Positions 26,030-35,462 of a stretch of 64,000 bases of DNA are shown in pieces. Position numbers and translations under genes: made by a program. The notes beneath the pieces are model-generated. The model saw only the letters and a program-made list of their open reading frames with translations. It did not search any database and was not told the origin of the DNA. Every line of letters starts with the position of its first letter. Position 1 is the stretch's first letter. Origin of the DNA: Chryseobacterium aquifrigidense (lineage in GTDB: Bacteria; Bacteroidota; Bacteroidia; Flavobacteriales; Weeksellaceae); assembly GCF_006716485.1 (NCBI RefSeq), contig NZ_VFPD01000002.1, forward strand, positions 426,496 through 490,495, written 5' to 3'.

Positions 26030-28261
26030 ATGAAAAAAGAACTGCTTATCTGCTTTTTTACAACCCTGATTTCTGTAGCGAATGCCCAGCAAAATAAAAA
26101 TGATGTTTTATCCTGGGTTGACCCTTTTATAGGAACAGGAGGTCATGGACATACCTTTCCAGGGGCAACTACGCCATTTGGGATGATACAGCTGAGTCCG
26201 GATCAGAATACGAAAAGCGGCGACTGGGACTGGTGTTCCGGATACCACTACAGCAGTAAGACGATCATGGGATTCAGTCATAACCATCTTAGCGGAACAG
26301 GTTGGGCAGACCTTGGAGATATTCTGGTAATGCCAACGGTAGGACAGGTAAAAATGGTTCCGGGATCAGAAGATCAACCGGAAACAGGGTACCGTTCAAA
26401 ATTTACACATGATAAAGAAGTGGCGTCTCCGGGATATTATTCCGTAATGTTGGACAGCTATGGAATCAAAGCTGAGCTGACCGCTTCCCCAAGAGTAGGA
26501 TTTCATAAATATACTTTCCCTAAAAGTGATGAATCTAATATCATTATTGATCCTACCAATAAAATCTTCGGAAATATCTACCATACTTTAGTGAGTGTGG
26601 AAGGCAATAATAAAATCAAAGGTTACTGTTACAGCAATGGCTGGGGAGGTAAACGGTTTGCATACTTCGTGATGGAGTTTTCCAAACCGTTTAAGTCTTA
26701 CGGCGTGTATGCTGACGGGAAAATCAAAAATGATGAAAAAATTGCCCTTGCCAAGGATGCTAAAGCCTTTGTAAGATTCTCAACAGAAGACCAGGAAAGT
26801 ATTGAAGTAAAAGTATCTTTATCTCCGGTGAGCACAGAAAACGCACAGGAAAATTTCGATACCGAAGCAAAAAATATTGACTTTGCCAAAGCGAAAGAAA
26901 CAGCCCAAAAAACCTGGAGAGACCTTATCGGAAGATTCCAGGTGACAGGAGGAACAGACAGTCAGAGAAAAATTTTCTACACAGGCGTTTACCATACCTT
27001 CATTGCTCCCAACCTTTATATGGATGTGAATGGAGATTATGTTGCCGCTCAGGAAAACATGAATACCAAATGGTTCACGAACTACAGTACTTATTCATAC
27101 TGGGACGGATTCAGAGCAACGCACCCGCTTTTGACCATTATGGATCAGAAACATACAAAAGAATTTGCCAATTCCTTAATCAGCAGATATACAGACCGTA
27201 AAGATCATATGCCCATCTGGGAACTTTGCGGATATGATAACTTCTGTATGTTAGGTTATCACAGTGCTTCGGTAATCTGGGATGCCATTTCAAAAGGCGT
27301 TCCGGGTATTGATGGAGAAAAAGCATTTGCAGCAATGAAAGATGCTTCTTTAACAGACAAAATGAGCAGCAGTGATGGAGGCGGAGGTCTTAATGATTAT
27401 ATCAGGTTAGGCTATACACCATCAGAAAACGGTGCTTCAGTTTCTGCAACCCTTGAATATTCATATGATGACTGGTGTATCCAGCAGCTTGCAGAAAAAT
27501 TAGGGAAGAAAGAAGAAGCAGAAGTGTATAAAAAACGTTCTATGAATTTCCTGAATACCTTCAATAAAGAAAATAATCATTTCTGGCCAAGACAAAAAGA
27601 CGGGAAATTCTTAGCGGATTTCAAGCTTAATGATTGGAAAAAACTCCAGCCACACTGGGTTTCCGGAAATATCTGGGCCTATGATTTCTTTGTTCCGCAT
27701 CAGATTGATGAAATGATGAATCTGTATGGAGGAAAAAAAGGTTTTGAAGAAAAACTGGATAAGACCTTTACAGAAGCACTTCATATGGAAGGAGAACAGC
27801 ATGTTGATATCTCAGGTTTTATCGGATCTTTAGGATTTGGAGATGAACCTGGACATCATGTTCCATACCTCTACAACTATGCAGGAAATCCTTACAAGAC
27901 TCAGAAAATGGTGAAATTTATCCGTGACAATATGTACGCGGCAAAACCGGACGGAATTGTAAATAACGAAGATTGCGGTCAAATGTCGGCATGGTATATT
28001 TTCTCTTCATTAGGATTTTATCCTGTGACGCCAGGAAAACCTGTTTATGCTATCGGAGCCCCACAATTTCCGAAAGCTTCATTAAAACTAGAGAATGGAA
28101 GAACTTTTACCGTGATCGCAGACAAGATATCCGACAAGAATATCTACGTTCAGAAAATGTTCCTGAATGGAAAAGAATACAAAAGCTGGGAACTGAACCA
28201 TAGCGATATCATGAACGGTGGCGAGCTTAGATTCGTAATGGGAAGCAAGCCGGTAAAATAA
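26030..28261 (+). CDS. GH92 exo-alpha-mannosidase (first copy)
   Basis: The 743-residue exported enzyme has a signal peptide to about residue 19 (VANAQ). It carries the GH92 N-terminal signature DPFIGTGGHGHTFPGATTPFGM, the central SYWDGFRATHPLL, GDEPGHHVPYLYNY, and the C-terminal NNEDCGQMSAWYIFSSLGFYPVTPG. GH92 enzymes are calcium-dependent and remove alpha-1,2- or alpha-1,3-linked mannose by inversion. It probably acts in the periplasm on imported high-mannose glycan. A second, diverged GH92 occurs at 35463; the two probably differ in linkage preference. Confidence 0.95.
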   Translation: MKKELLICFFTTLISVANAQQNKNDVLSWVDPFIGTGGHGHTFPGATTPFGMIQLSPDQNTKSGDWDWCSGYHYSSKTIMGFSHNHLSGTGWADLGDILVMPTVGQVKMVPGSEDQPETGYRSKFTHDKEVASPGYYSVMLDSYGIKAELTASPRVGFHKYTFPKSDESNIIIDPTNKIFGNIYHTLVSVEGNNKIKGYCYSNGWGGKRFAYFVMEFSKPFKSYGVYADGKIKNDEKIALAKDAKAFVRFSTEDQESIEVKVSLSPVSTENAQENFDTEAKNIDFAKAKETAQKTWRDLIGRFQVTGGTDSQRKIFYTGVYHTFIAPNLYMDVNGDYVAAQENMNTKWFTNYSTYSYWDGFRATHPLLTIMDQKHTKEFANSLISRYTDRKDHMPIWELCGYDNFCMLGYHSASVIWDAISKGVPGIDGEKAFAAMKDASLTDKMSSSDGGGGLNDYIRLGYTPSENGASVSATLEYSYDDWCIQQLAEKLGKKEEAEVYKKRSMNFLNTFNKENNHFWPRQKDGKFLADFKLNDWKKLQPHWVSGNIWAYDFFVPHQIDEMMNLYGGKKGFEEKLDKTFTEALHMEGEQHVDISGFIGSLGFGDEPGHHVPYLYNYAGNPYKTQKMVKFIRDNMYAAKPDGIVNNEDCGQMSAWYIFSSLGFYPVTPGKPVYAIGAPQFPKASLKLENGRTFTVIADKISDKNIYVQKMFLNGKEYKSWELNHSDIMNGGELRFVMGSKPVK

Positions 28262-28292
28262 GACTATAAAAATAAACGAAACAAAAGTATCA

Positions 28293-29720
28293 ATGGAAAG
28301 GAGAAATTTTATTAAAACAAGTGCACTGGCAGGAGCCGGATTGCTGTTTACTCAGAATGTTTTTGCTAAAAATTTAGTGCTGGATGATTTTCCTGTTGTC
28401 CGTGTTCCTAAAGAAAAAAGACATTTTACCAGCGAATCCGTAGAAAATGCTATCGCTGCTTTTAAAAAGAAAGTTAAAAACAAAGAACTCGGCTGGCTCT
28501 TTGAAAACAGCTTTCCGAATACATTAGATACTACCGTTTTCTATAGTGAAACCAACGGAACGCCGGATACTTACGTCATCACAGGAGATATTGATGCGAT
28601 GTGGCTTCGTGACAGTTCTGCACAGGTTTTCCCTTACCTGCAGTTCTCTAAAAAAGATGAAAAGCTGCACAAACTGATCTCAGGAGTGATCCACAAACAG
28701 ACGACTTTCATCCTGAAAGATCCTTATGCAAACGCTTTCTATAACGATGATCAAAAGATCAGTAAATGGAAAGAATATGACCATACCGATATGAAACCGG
28801 GAACCCATGAAAGAAAATGGGAAATAGACTCTCTGTGTTATCCTATCCGTCTTGCCTATCACTTCTGGAAAACAACCGGAGATACAAAGCCTTTCGATGC
28901 CAACTGGCTGAAAGGAATTAAACTTACCCTGCAGACTTTCACAGAACAGCAGAGAAAAAATGATCTTGGACCTTACAAATTCGAGCGTACAACAGCGTGG
29001 GCAACAGATGGAGTTCCTATGGGAGGATATGGTTATCCGACAAAACCGGTGGGTCTTATCAGCTCTATGTTCCGTCCAAGTGACGATGCTACTATTTATG
29101 GATTCCTGATTCCGTCTAACTTATTTGCAGTAGTAAGCTTACGTCAGGCAGCGGAAATGGTTTCTCAGATTAAAAATGAAAAAACGTTGGCTCAACAGCT
29201 GAACAGCCTTGCTGATGAGGTAGATGCAGCCATCAAAAAATACGGAATTTACAATCATCCTGAATTTGGAAAAATCTATGCTTTTGAAGTGAATGGCTTT
29301 GGAAGCTACAACCTGATGGATGATGCGAACTGTCCAAGCTTGCTGGGACTGCCTTATCTGGATGCGGTGAAAGCTGACGACCCTGTATATTTGAATACAA
29401 GAAAATTTGTGTGGTCAGAAAACAACCCGTTCTTCTTCAAAGGTAAACTGGCAGAAGGGATAGGAGGTCCGCATATCGGACTTGACATGATCTGGCCAAT
29501 GAGTATCATCATGAAGGCACTCACTACCAAAGATAAAAGTGAGATCAGATGGTGTATTGATACTCTACAGAAAACGCACGGCGGGACAGGCTTTATGCAT
29601 GAATCCTTCCATAAAGACGATGCCAAAAAGTTCACCAGAGAATGGTTTGCATGGGCGAATACATTATTCGGTGAGTTGTTATGGAAAACCTTTAACGAAA
29701 ACCCTGAGCTACTGACATAG
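28293..29720 (+). CDS. GH125 exo-alpha-1,6-mannosidase
   Basis: The 475-residue enzyme begins MERRNFIKTSALAGAGLLF, a twin-arginine-type signal, so it is exported folded to the periplasm or envelope. Family features include ITGDIDAMWLRDSSAQVFPYL, FERTTAWATDGVPMGGYGYP, FRPSDDATIYGFLIPSN and GIGGPHIGLDMIWPMSI. GH125 enzymes remove alpha-1,6-mannose after GH92 has exposed it, which completes degradation of the mannose arms to the Man-GlcNAc core. It lies 31 bases after the GH92 gene. Confidence 0.93.
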   Translation: MERRNFIKTSALAGAGLLFTQNVFAKNLVLDDFPVVRVPKEKRHFTSESVENAIAAFKKKVKNKELGWLFENSFPNTLDTTVFYSETNGTPDTYVITGDIDAMWLRDSSAQVFPYLQFSKKDEKLHKLISGVIHKQTTFILKDPYANAFYNDDQKISKWKEYDHTDMKPGTHERKWEIDSLCYPIRLAYHFWKTTGDTKPFDANWLKGIKLTLQTFTEQQRKNDLGPYKFERTTAWATDGVPMGGYGYPTKPVGLISSMFRPSDDATIYGFLIPSNLFAVVSLRQAAEMVSQIKNEKTLAQQLNSLADEVDAAIKKYGIYNHPEFGKIYAFEVNGFGSYNLMDDANCPSLLGLPYLDAVKADDPVYLNTRKFVWSENNPFFFKGKLAEGIGGPHIGLDMIWPMSIIMKALTTKDKSEIRWCIDTLQKTHGGTGFMHESFHKDDAKKFTREWFAWANTLFGELLWKTFNENPELLT

Positions 29721-29830
29721 CCCTCCCTTTTTATATGGCTTATTCATCTGAGATACTTTCCTGAAAAGAAGGTATCAGGGGGAAAGCTATATAAAATTCA
29801 GACACCAAAGCACCTTAAAAAAATTATACA

Positions 29831-31984
29831 ATGAAAAAAAAATCCATCCTTACCGCACTGATGGCAGTGATGCTTCAGTCAGGGTCTCTGATCAACGCAC
29901 AGCAGCTTAATCCTACAGGAATTTGCTATGTGGAAGTGAATAACAACAACCTCCTGAATGCAGGAGCGTATAAACTGCAGACATCGAACAGCTATCTGTT
30001 CAATGTGGTGAATATTTTTGCGGCTAATATTAATTATGATAGCAGCCGTGGAAGAGCTTATCTGTATTCCAATAATAATGTTACGAAAGTGCTTACCAAT
30101 GCGGATACTTACATAAAGCCACTTCAGCAGAAAGGAATGAAAGTAGTCCTGACTATTTTAGGAAACCATCAGGGAGCAGGGATCTGTAATTTTCCTACCC
30201 GTGAAGCCGCAAAAGACTTTGCATTACAGCTTGCCAATACAGTGAATACCTATGGTCTTGATGGAATTGATTTTGATGACGAATATTCAGAATACGGAAA
30301 TAACGGAACCGGGCAGCCTAACGACAGCTCTTTTGTAATGCTTGTTCAGGAGCTCAGAGCATTATTACCGAATAAGATTATTTCATTCTATTATTATGGT
30401 CCTGCTGCTTCAAGACTTTCATGGAATGGAGCCAGAGTGGGAGATAATGTTAATTACAGTTGGAATGCCATGTATGGAACATTCTCAGCTCCTAATGTAC
30501 CTCCTCTTACCAAAGCACAAATTTCTCCTGCAGCCGTATGGATGGGAAATACTTCCAATTCTACAACCACCAGCCTGGCCACTCAGACTAAGAACGGTGG
30601 TTACGGAGTATTTATGTGGTATGATTTACATGGAACCAATGAAACATCACAACTTTCAGCAGGAACTCAAACATTATATGGAGAGCCGACTGTTTTAAGC
30701 GGTACTTTACAGTCATGGACACAAGGAACAAACTGTGATGCGCCTATTGGACTGTACACAAGCAATCTTACCGGAACAAGTGCAAAACTGAACTGGTCTG
30801 CTGTTGGAACCAATACCTATGATATTGATTATAAACCAGCTTCTTCCACAACATGGACGAATGCTGTGTCTGCAACGAGCGCTACTTCTGTAACTGTTTC
30901 AGGCTTAACAGCCAATACAGAATACGATTGGAGAATCAGAACCAACTGCAGCGTGAAAAGCGCTTACATGTTTGCACCAAGATTTACCAGTACCTCAGGA
31001 ACAACGCCTACAGGTTCTTATGCATTATCTCTGGATGGAAGTACTGAATCAGGGGCTGCCGGAAGTATGAACCTGAGCGGTTCCGCATTATCTTTTGAAG
31101 GCTGGATCAAACCTTCGTCCTTCAAGTCTGCTTCTCCTTATATTTCTTCTATCATGGGAACTGAAGTAAGCGACAGTAATTCCGCATTCTTACGATTAGG
31201 AGATGCCAGCCTGGCCAATAATAAGCTTCAGTTTGTAGTAAGTATTAATAATGTTCAGCAAAAACTGGCTTCCGCAACTGCTTTGAATGCCAATACCTGG
31301 TATCATGTTGCAGCAACATATGACGGTGCCAATATGAAAATTTATATTAACGGGGTTCTGGATGCGACTAAAGCACAAACCGGAAGTGTGAATTCAACTG
31401 GAGCATTCAACGTAGGCTATCTATACAATACTTCGCGAAATTTCAATGGCAAAATAGACGAAGTAAGAGTTTGGAAACGTGCATTGAGTCAAACGGAGAT
31501 CAGTCAGAATATGTGTAATGTATCAGTTCCGGCTACATCATTGGCTGCTTATTGGAAGTTTAACGAAGGAAGTGGTTCTACTGTTCAGGATACATCCGGA
31601 AACGGAGTAACTTTAACATTGACAGGTGTTGATGCTTCCAATTGGGGAACAGATCTGCCATGTGCAACAGGAAGCTCACTATTGGCAAGAAATGCTTCAA
31701 GCCAAAAGGCAATAAGTGCAGGACAGACCAATAGTAAAAATCAAATCAAATTATATCCGAATCCGGTAAGCAAATCTTCATCACTTACCGTTTCTGTTCC
31801 GGATGAATACAGCAAAGGAAAATTAACGGTTTATGATTTTAATGGAAGAATCGTTGACACAAAATCACTGAATTCCGGAGATAACCAAATTGAATTGACA
31901 AGACTTTCAGCAGGAAGCTATATCGTTCAGTTTGAATCTCATGATGGAAGTTTAAAACAATCCGAAAAACTAATTGTAAAATAA
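29831..31984 (+). CDS. GH18 endo-beta-N-acetylglucosaminidase (Endo H/Endo F1-like), FN3, LamG and T9SS domain
   Basis: The 717-residue secreted enzyme cuts between the two core GlcNAc residues of N-glycans. Domains in order are a signal peptide (1-23), a GH18 ENGase domain (about 25-290) with catalytic DGIDFDDEYSEYG (Asp149, Glu151), and a fibronectin type III domain (about 300-390). A LamG/concanavalin-like domain (about 400-610) and a C-terminal type IX secretion sorting domain (about 645-717, YPNPVSKS to SEKLIVK) follow. The catalytic block, YGNNGTGQPNDSSFV and PAASRLS closely resemble Endo H. It is followed by a UUCG-loop hairpin and a paralogue. Confidence 0.92.
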   Translation: MKKKSILTALMAVMLQSGSLINAQQLNPTGICYVEVNNNNLLNAGAYKLQTSNSYLFNVVNIFAANINYDSSRGRAYLYSNNNVTKVLTNADTYIKPLQQKGMKVVLTILGNHQGAGICNFPTREAAKDFALQLANTVNTYGLDGIDFDDEYSEYGNNGTGQPNDSSFVMLVQELRALLPNKIISFYYYGPAASRLSWNGARVGDNVNYSWNAMYGTFSAPNVPPLTKAQISPAAVWMGNTSNSTTTSLATQTKNGGYGVFMWYDLHGTNETSQLSAGTQTLYGEPTVLSGTLQSWTQGTNCDAPIGLYTSNLTGTSAKLNWSAVGTNTYDIDYKPASSTTWTNAVSATSATSVTVSGLTANTEYDWRIRTNCSVKSAYMFAPRFTSTSGTTPTGSYALSLDGSTESGAAGSMNLSGSALSFEGWIKPSSFKSASPYISSIMGTEVSDSNSAFLRLGDASLANNKLQFVVSINNVQQKLASATALNANTWYHVAATYDGANMKIYINGVLDATKAQTGSVNSTGAFNVGYLYNTSRNFNGKIDEVRVWKRALSQTEISQNMCNVSVPATSLAAYWKFNEGSGSTVQDTSGNGVTLTLTGVDASNWGTDLPCATGSSLLARNASSQKAISAGQTNSKNQIKLYPNPVSKSSSLTVSVPDEYSKGKLTVYDFNGRIVDTKSLNSGDNQIELTRLSAGSYIVQFESHDGSLKQSEKLIVK

Positions 31985-31992
31985 TAAACCAG

Positions 31993-32020
31993 TCATTGGG
32001 CTTCGGCCCAATGATTTTTT
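31993..32020 (+). terminator. UUCG-loop hairpin between the two ENGase genes
   Basis: A perfect 9-bp stem (TCATTGGGC/GCCCAATGA) closes a TTCG tetraloop and is followed by six T. It is a strong intrinsic terminator inside the locus, so the second ENGase and later genes may be transcribed less, or by read-through. Confidence 0.85.
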
Positions 32021-32041
32021 CTACTACAAAATTGATATACT

Positions 32042-34450
32042 ATGAGAAAAAAATCCTTTTTTATTCCTCTAATGGCTCTGATGCTTCAGTCAGCTCCATC
32101 ACTCAAGGCACAGCAGCTTGATCCTTTGGGAGTCTGCTATGTGGAAGTGAACAACAATAATATGCTGAATGCAGGTTCCTATACTCTGCAAAATACCAAC
32201 AGACAGCTTTTTGATGTTGCTATTATTTTTGCAGCCAACATCAACTATGATGTTTCTAAAAACCGTGCTTACATCTCCAACAATAACAATGTTACCAAAG
32301 TCCTGAATGATGTTAATACCTACGTAAAACCTTTACAGCAAAAAGGAATAAAAGTACTTCTGGATCTTTTAGGAAATCACCAGGGAGCAGGAATTTCTAA
32401 TTTTCCTAACCGTGAAGCAGCTAAAGATTTTGCTCTGCAGGTTGCTCATACTGTTTACACCTACGGTCTGGATGGAGTAGACCTTGATGACGAATACGCA
32501 GGATACGGAAATAACGGAACAGGACAGCCTAATAACAGTTCTTTTGTAATGCTTTTACAGGAATTGAAAGCGGCAATGCCTGATAAACTGATTACATTCT
32601 ACTACTACGGTCCGGCTACAACCAGACAAACTTATAACGGAGATTTAGCAGGAAATTATATTAATTATACCTGGAACGCCATGTACAGTACGTACAATGC
32701 ACCTGTTGTTCCTCCACTGGATAAATCCAAAATTTCTGCAGCCGCAACATGGATTCAAAACTCCAATCCAAGCTCTACATCAGCAACAACATTGGCAAAT
32801 TTAGCCACCAGCACAAAAAATGATCAATATGGTGTGTTTATGTGGTATGATCTGCCGGGAACAAATGTTGCCAGCTATCTGAGTACGGGTTCCAATATCC
32901 TTTACAACGAAAATACGCTTTTAAGCGGTCAGTTATATTCATGGTCTCAGGGACAGACCTGTGATCCGCCATTGGGACTGGATGTTTCCAATGTGACAGG
33001 AACTTCAGCAAAACTGAACTGGACTTCCAATGCTTCCCAGTCTTACAATATTGACTATAAACCGGCCAATTCCACAGTATGGACGAATGTGGGCAACAAT
33101 TATTCAGGAAATAATATTGTCATCAACAACCTTACTCTGAATACCAATTACGACTGGAGAATACAGTCCAACTGCTCACCGACATTAACAAGTACTTATA
33201 TTTTTGCACCAAGGTTTAATTCCGGAAGTGGCTGCACTACGCCATCAGGATTAACTTCCGGAAGTTTCCTTGGTAATACAGCCCAGTTATCATGGGATGC
33301 AGGAAACGCCACTTCATATACTCTACAGTATAAAACTGCTGCTGCCACAACCTGGTCTGAAATCCCGAATATCACAACCAATTCATATTCATTACAGAAT
33401 CTGACACCTAATACCAACTATGTATGGAAAGTGCAGGCAGGATGTGCGGGAGGAACTACAAGTATCTATTCAGGAGAAGGAGCATTCAACAGTGGTTTTG
33501 CACCTGTTACAAGTCCCGGAGCAAGATCCCTTTCTTTCAATGGAAGCACGCATTATCTTAACGCAGGACAGTTTAACCTGAGTGGAAATGCTATGACATT
33601 TGAAGGTTGGGTAAAAGTAAATGCTTTTAAAACGGGATTCCCTTATATTTCATCAGTAATGGGTATTGAAGTGGGAGATAATAACTCGGCTATGCTTCGT
33701 TTCGGAGATGGAAACCTGGCGAATAATAAACTGCAGTTTATATTGAGTTTCGGTTCATCACAAGTGAAACTGAATACGAATACAGCATTCAATACCAATA
33801 CATGGTACCATATTGCAGCCACTTATGACGGTGCAGCAATGAAAATTTATGTCAATGGAAATCTGGATGCAAGTTCAGCAGTGACAGGTAATTTCAATGC
33901 CAACGGCATTCTTTATCTGGGTAGAAATTATGATAATTCCCGTACAATCAATGGATTCCTTGATGAATTCAGAGTTTGGAAAAAAGCATTAACACCACAG
34001 GAAATTCTGAGTAACAGCTGTAATGTTCCTGCCAACTCTACGGGTCTTGAAGCGAACTGGAAAATGGATGAAGGAAGTGGAATGGGAGCTTTAGATGCTA
34101 CAGCCAACACTCATTTTGCAACCCTGATCAATATGACAGATGCGAACTGGAGAACAGATGTTGCCTGTACTTCATCTCTTGCCGTGAAAGATATTGAATC
34201 TGTAAAAGAGAACAACACTGTTTATCCGAATCCTGTGAAAAGAGGAAATGATATTCACTTTGCCATCAGCGATAACTCTGCAAGTGAAGTAGCATTGTAT
34301 GATGCTTCAGGAAAATTGTTCAAAAAACAGAATATTAATCAAAATAATAATGCAGTGAATACGCAGGATTTAATCAGTGGTACTTATATTTACAAGATTA
34401 CATCTGCAAACAGTAAAGTATTATCAACAGGTAAAATTATTGTGAAATAA
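32042..34450 (+). CDS. Second GH18 endo-beta-N-acetylglucosaminidase with two FN3, LamG and T9SS domain
   Basis: This 802-residue paralogue of the preceding gene lies in tandem. A signal peptide (to about residue 23) is followed by a GH18 domain with DGVDLDDEYAGYG (Asp149 and Glu151 again conserved). Two fibronectin type III domains (about 300-395 and 400-485) replace the single one of its neighbour. The LamG domain and T9SS sorting domain (YPNPVKRG to STGKIIVK) follow. The Endo H-like Glu-Tyr-Gly after the motif reads Gly-Tyr-Gly here. Both enzymes may differ in glycan preference. Confidence 0.92.
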   Translation: MRKKSFFIPLMALMLQSAPSLKAQQLDPLGVCYVEVNNNNMLNAGSYTLQNTNRQLFDVAIIFAANINYDVSKNRAYISNNNNVTKVLNDVNTYVKPLQQKGIKVLLDLLGNHQGAGISNFPNREAAKDFALQVAHTVYTYGLDGVDLDDEYAGYGNNGTGQPNNSSFVMLLQELKAAMPDKLITFYYYGPATTRQTYNGDLAGNYINYTWNAMYSTYNAPVVPPLDKSKISAAATWIQNSNPSSTSATTLANLATSTKNDQYGVFMWYDLPGTNVASYLSTGSNILYNENTLLSGQLYSWSQGQTCDPPLGLDVSNVTGTSAKLNWTSNASQSYNIDYKPANSTVWTNVGNNYSGNNIVINNLTLNTNYDWRIQSNCSPTLTSTYIFAPRFNSGSGCTTPSGLTSGSFLGNTAQLSWDAGNATSYTLQYKTAAATTWSEIPNITTNSYSLQNLTPNTNYVWKVQAGCAGGTTSIYSGEGAFNSGFAPVTSPGARSLSFNGSTHYLNAGQFNLSGNAMTFEGWVKVNAFKTGFPYISSVMGIEVGDNNSAMLRFGDGNLANNKLQFILSFGSSQVKLNTNTAFNTNTWYHIAATYDGAAMKIYVNGNLDASSAVTGNFNANGILYLGRNYDNSRTINGFLDEFRVWKKALTPQEILSNSCNVPANSTGLEANWKMDEGSGMGALDATANTHFATLINMTDANWRTDVACTSSLAVKDIESVKENNTVYPNPVKRGNDIHFAISDNSASEVALYDASGKLFKKQNINQNNNAVNTQDLISGTYIYKITSANSKVLSTGKIIVK

Positions 34451-34502
34451 AATTCAGATAATGAAGTAGTTATCAGAATTAGTAATATAAAGTCTGAAAT
34501 AC

Positions 34503-34546
34503 AAAGCAGACAGGCAGGTAGTGTACTCCTGTTTGTCTGTTTTTTC
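34503..34546 (+). terminator. Hairpin terminator after the second ENGase gene
   Basis: GCAGACAGGCAGG pairs with CCTGTTTGTCTGT through Watson-Crick and G-U pairs and is followed by six T. The ROK kinase gene starts 35 bases later, so read-through or an unseen promoter is needed. Confidence 0.65.
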
Positions 34547-34580
34547 AGTCAAAGGATGTTTGAATTTAAAATAATAAATA

Positions 34581-35441
34581 ATGCAGAATATAGTAGGAAT
34601 AGATATAGGAGGGTCGCATATCACGCTGGCTCAGGTAGACCCGGAAAAACGTGAAATCATTTCATCCACCTATGTAAGAGAACATGTAGATGCTTTTGAA
34701 AAGAAAGAAATTATTTTTAGTGCTTGGGTTTCAGCCATTGAAAAAGTGGCTCATGATCTGGTGAAAGAAGATCTTCTGATCGGTATCGCAATGCCGGGAC
34801 CTTTCGATTATGACAATGGAATATCGCTGATGCAGCAGGGAAAATTTATTGATATCTATCAGGTGAATATCAAAGAAGAACTGGCAAAAAGACTAGGCAT
34901 TTCTGAGAAGCTGATTCATTTTGTAAATGATGCGGCAGCCTTTATGGAAGGAGAAGTATTTGGAGGTTGTGCCCAGGGATTCAAAAGTGCTTTTGGAGTA
35001 ACCCTTGGAACAGGATTGGGAACTACCTTCTTCAATGGAGAATTTGCTACCGATGAAGACTTATGGGATTCGCCTTTTAAAAACTCTATCAGTGAAGATT
35101 ATCTTGCAACACGATGGTTTGTGAATCGTTATAAAGAACTCACCGGAGAAGAAATTTCAGGGACTAAAGAATTGTTGGATAAACCAGCGGAAATACAAAC
35201 CCAGATATTTGATGAATATGCAGACTCTTTCTCAGAATTTATCGTAAAATATGTAGATCATTACAAACCGGAAGTTTTAGTTATAGGAGGGAATATTGCG
35301 AAGGCATATCCTTATTTCGAACAAAGATTTATTCAGAATTTAACAAAGAATAATATTAACTTGCAGGTTAAAATTTCTGCGATATTTGAAGATGCGGCCA
35401 TTCTTGGAGCTGCCAGCTATGCATTAAAAAAGCGTATATAA
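34581..35441 (+). CDS. ROK-family sugar kinase, zinc motif absent
   Basis: This 286-residue cytoplasmic kinase has the ROK ATP-binding start VGIDIGGSHI, the catalytic Asp in HFVNDAAAFMEGE, and the second phosphate loop GVTLGTGLGTTFF. The usual ROK zinc-binding segment (GH...CxCGxxGCxE) is missing. After the phosphate loop the chain runs through FATDEDLWDSPF to the C-terminal lobe without the Cys cluster. In this locus it probably phosphorylates mannose to mannose-6-phosphate (feeding the isomerase at 37769) or GlcNAc. The specific substrate is inference. Confidence 0.85.
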   Translation: MQNIVGIDIGGSHITLAQVDPEKREIISSTYVREHVDAFEKKEIIFSAWVSAIEKVAHDLVKEDLLIGIAMPGPFDYDNGISLMQQGKFIDIYQVNIKEELAKRLGISEKLIHFVNDAAAFMEGEVFGGCAQGFKSAFGVTLGTGLGTTFFNGEFATDEDLWDSPFKNSISEDYLATRWFVNRYKELTGEEISGTKELLDKPAEIQTQIFDEYADSFSEFIVKYVDHYKPEVLVIGGNIAKAYPYFEQRFIQNLTKNNINLQVKISAIFEDAAILGAASYALKKRI

Positions 35442-35462
35442 ATTAACAAACGAAAAGATACA

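Noticed and set aside
29831..34450. Possible CRISPR-like repeats
   Set aside because: The repetition is protein-level paralogy of two ENGase genes with FN3 repeats, without regular short repeats and spacers.
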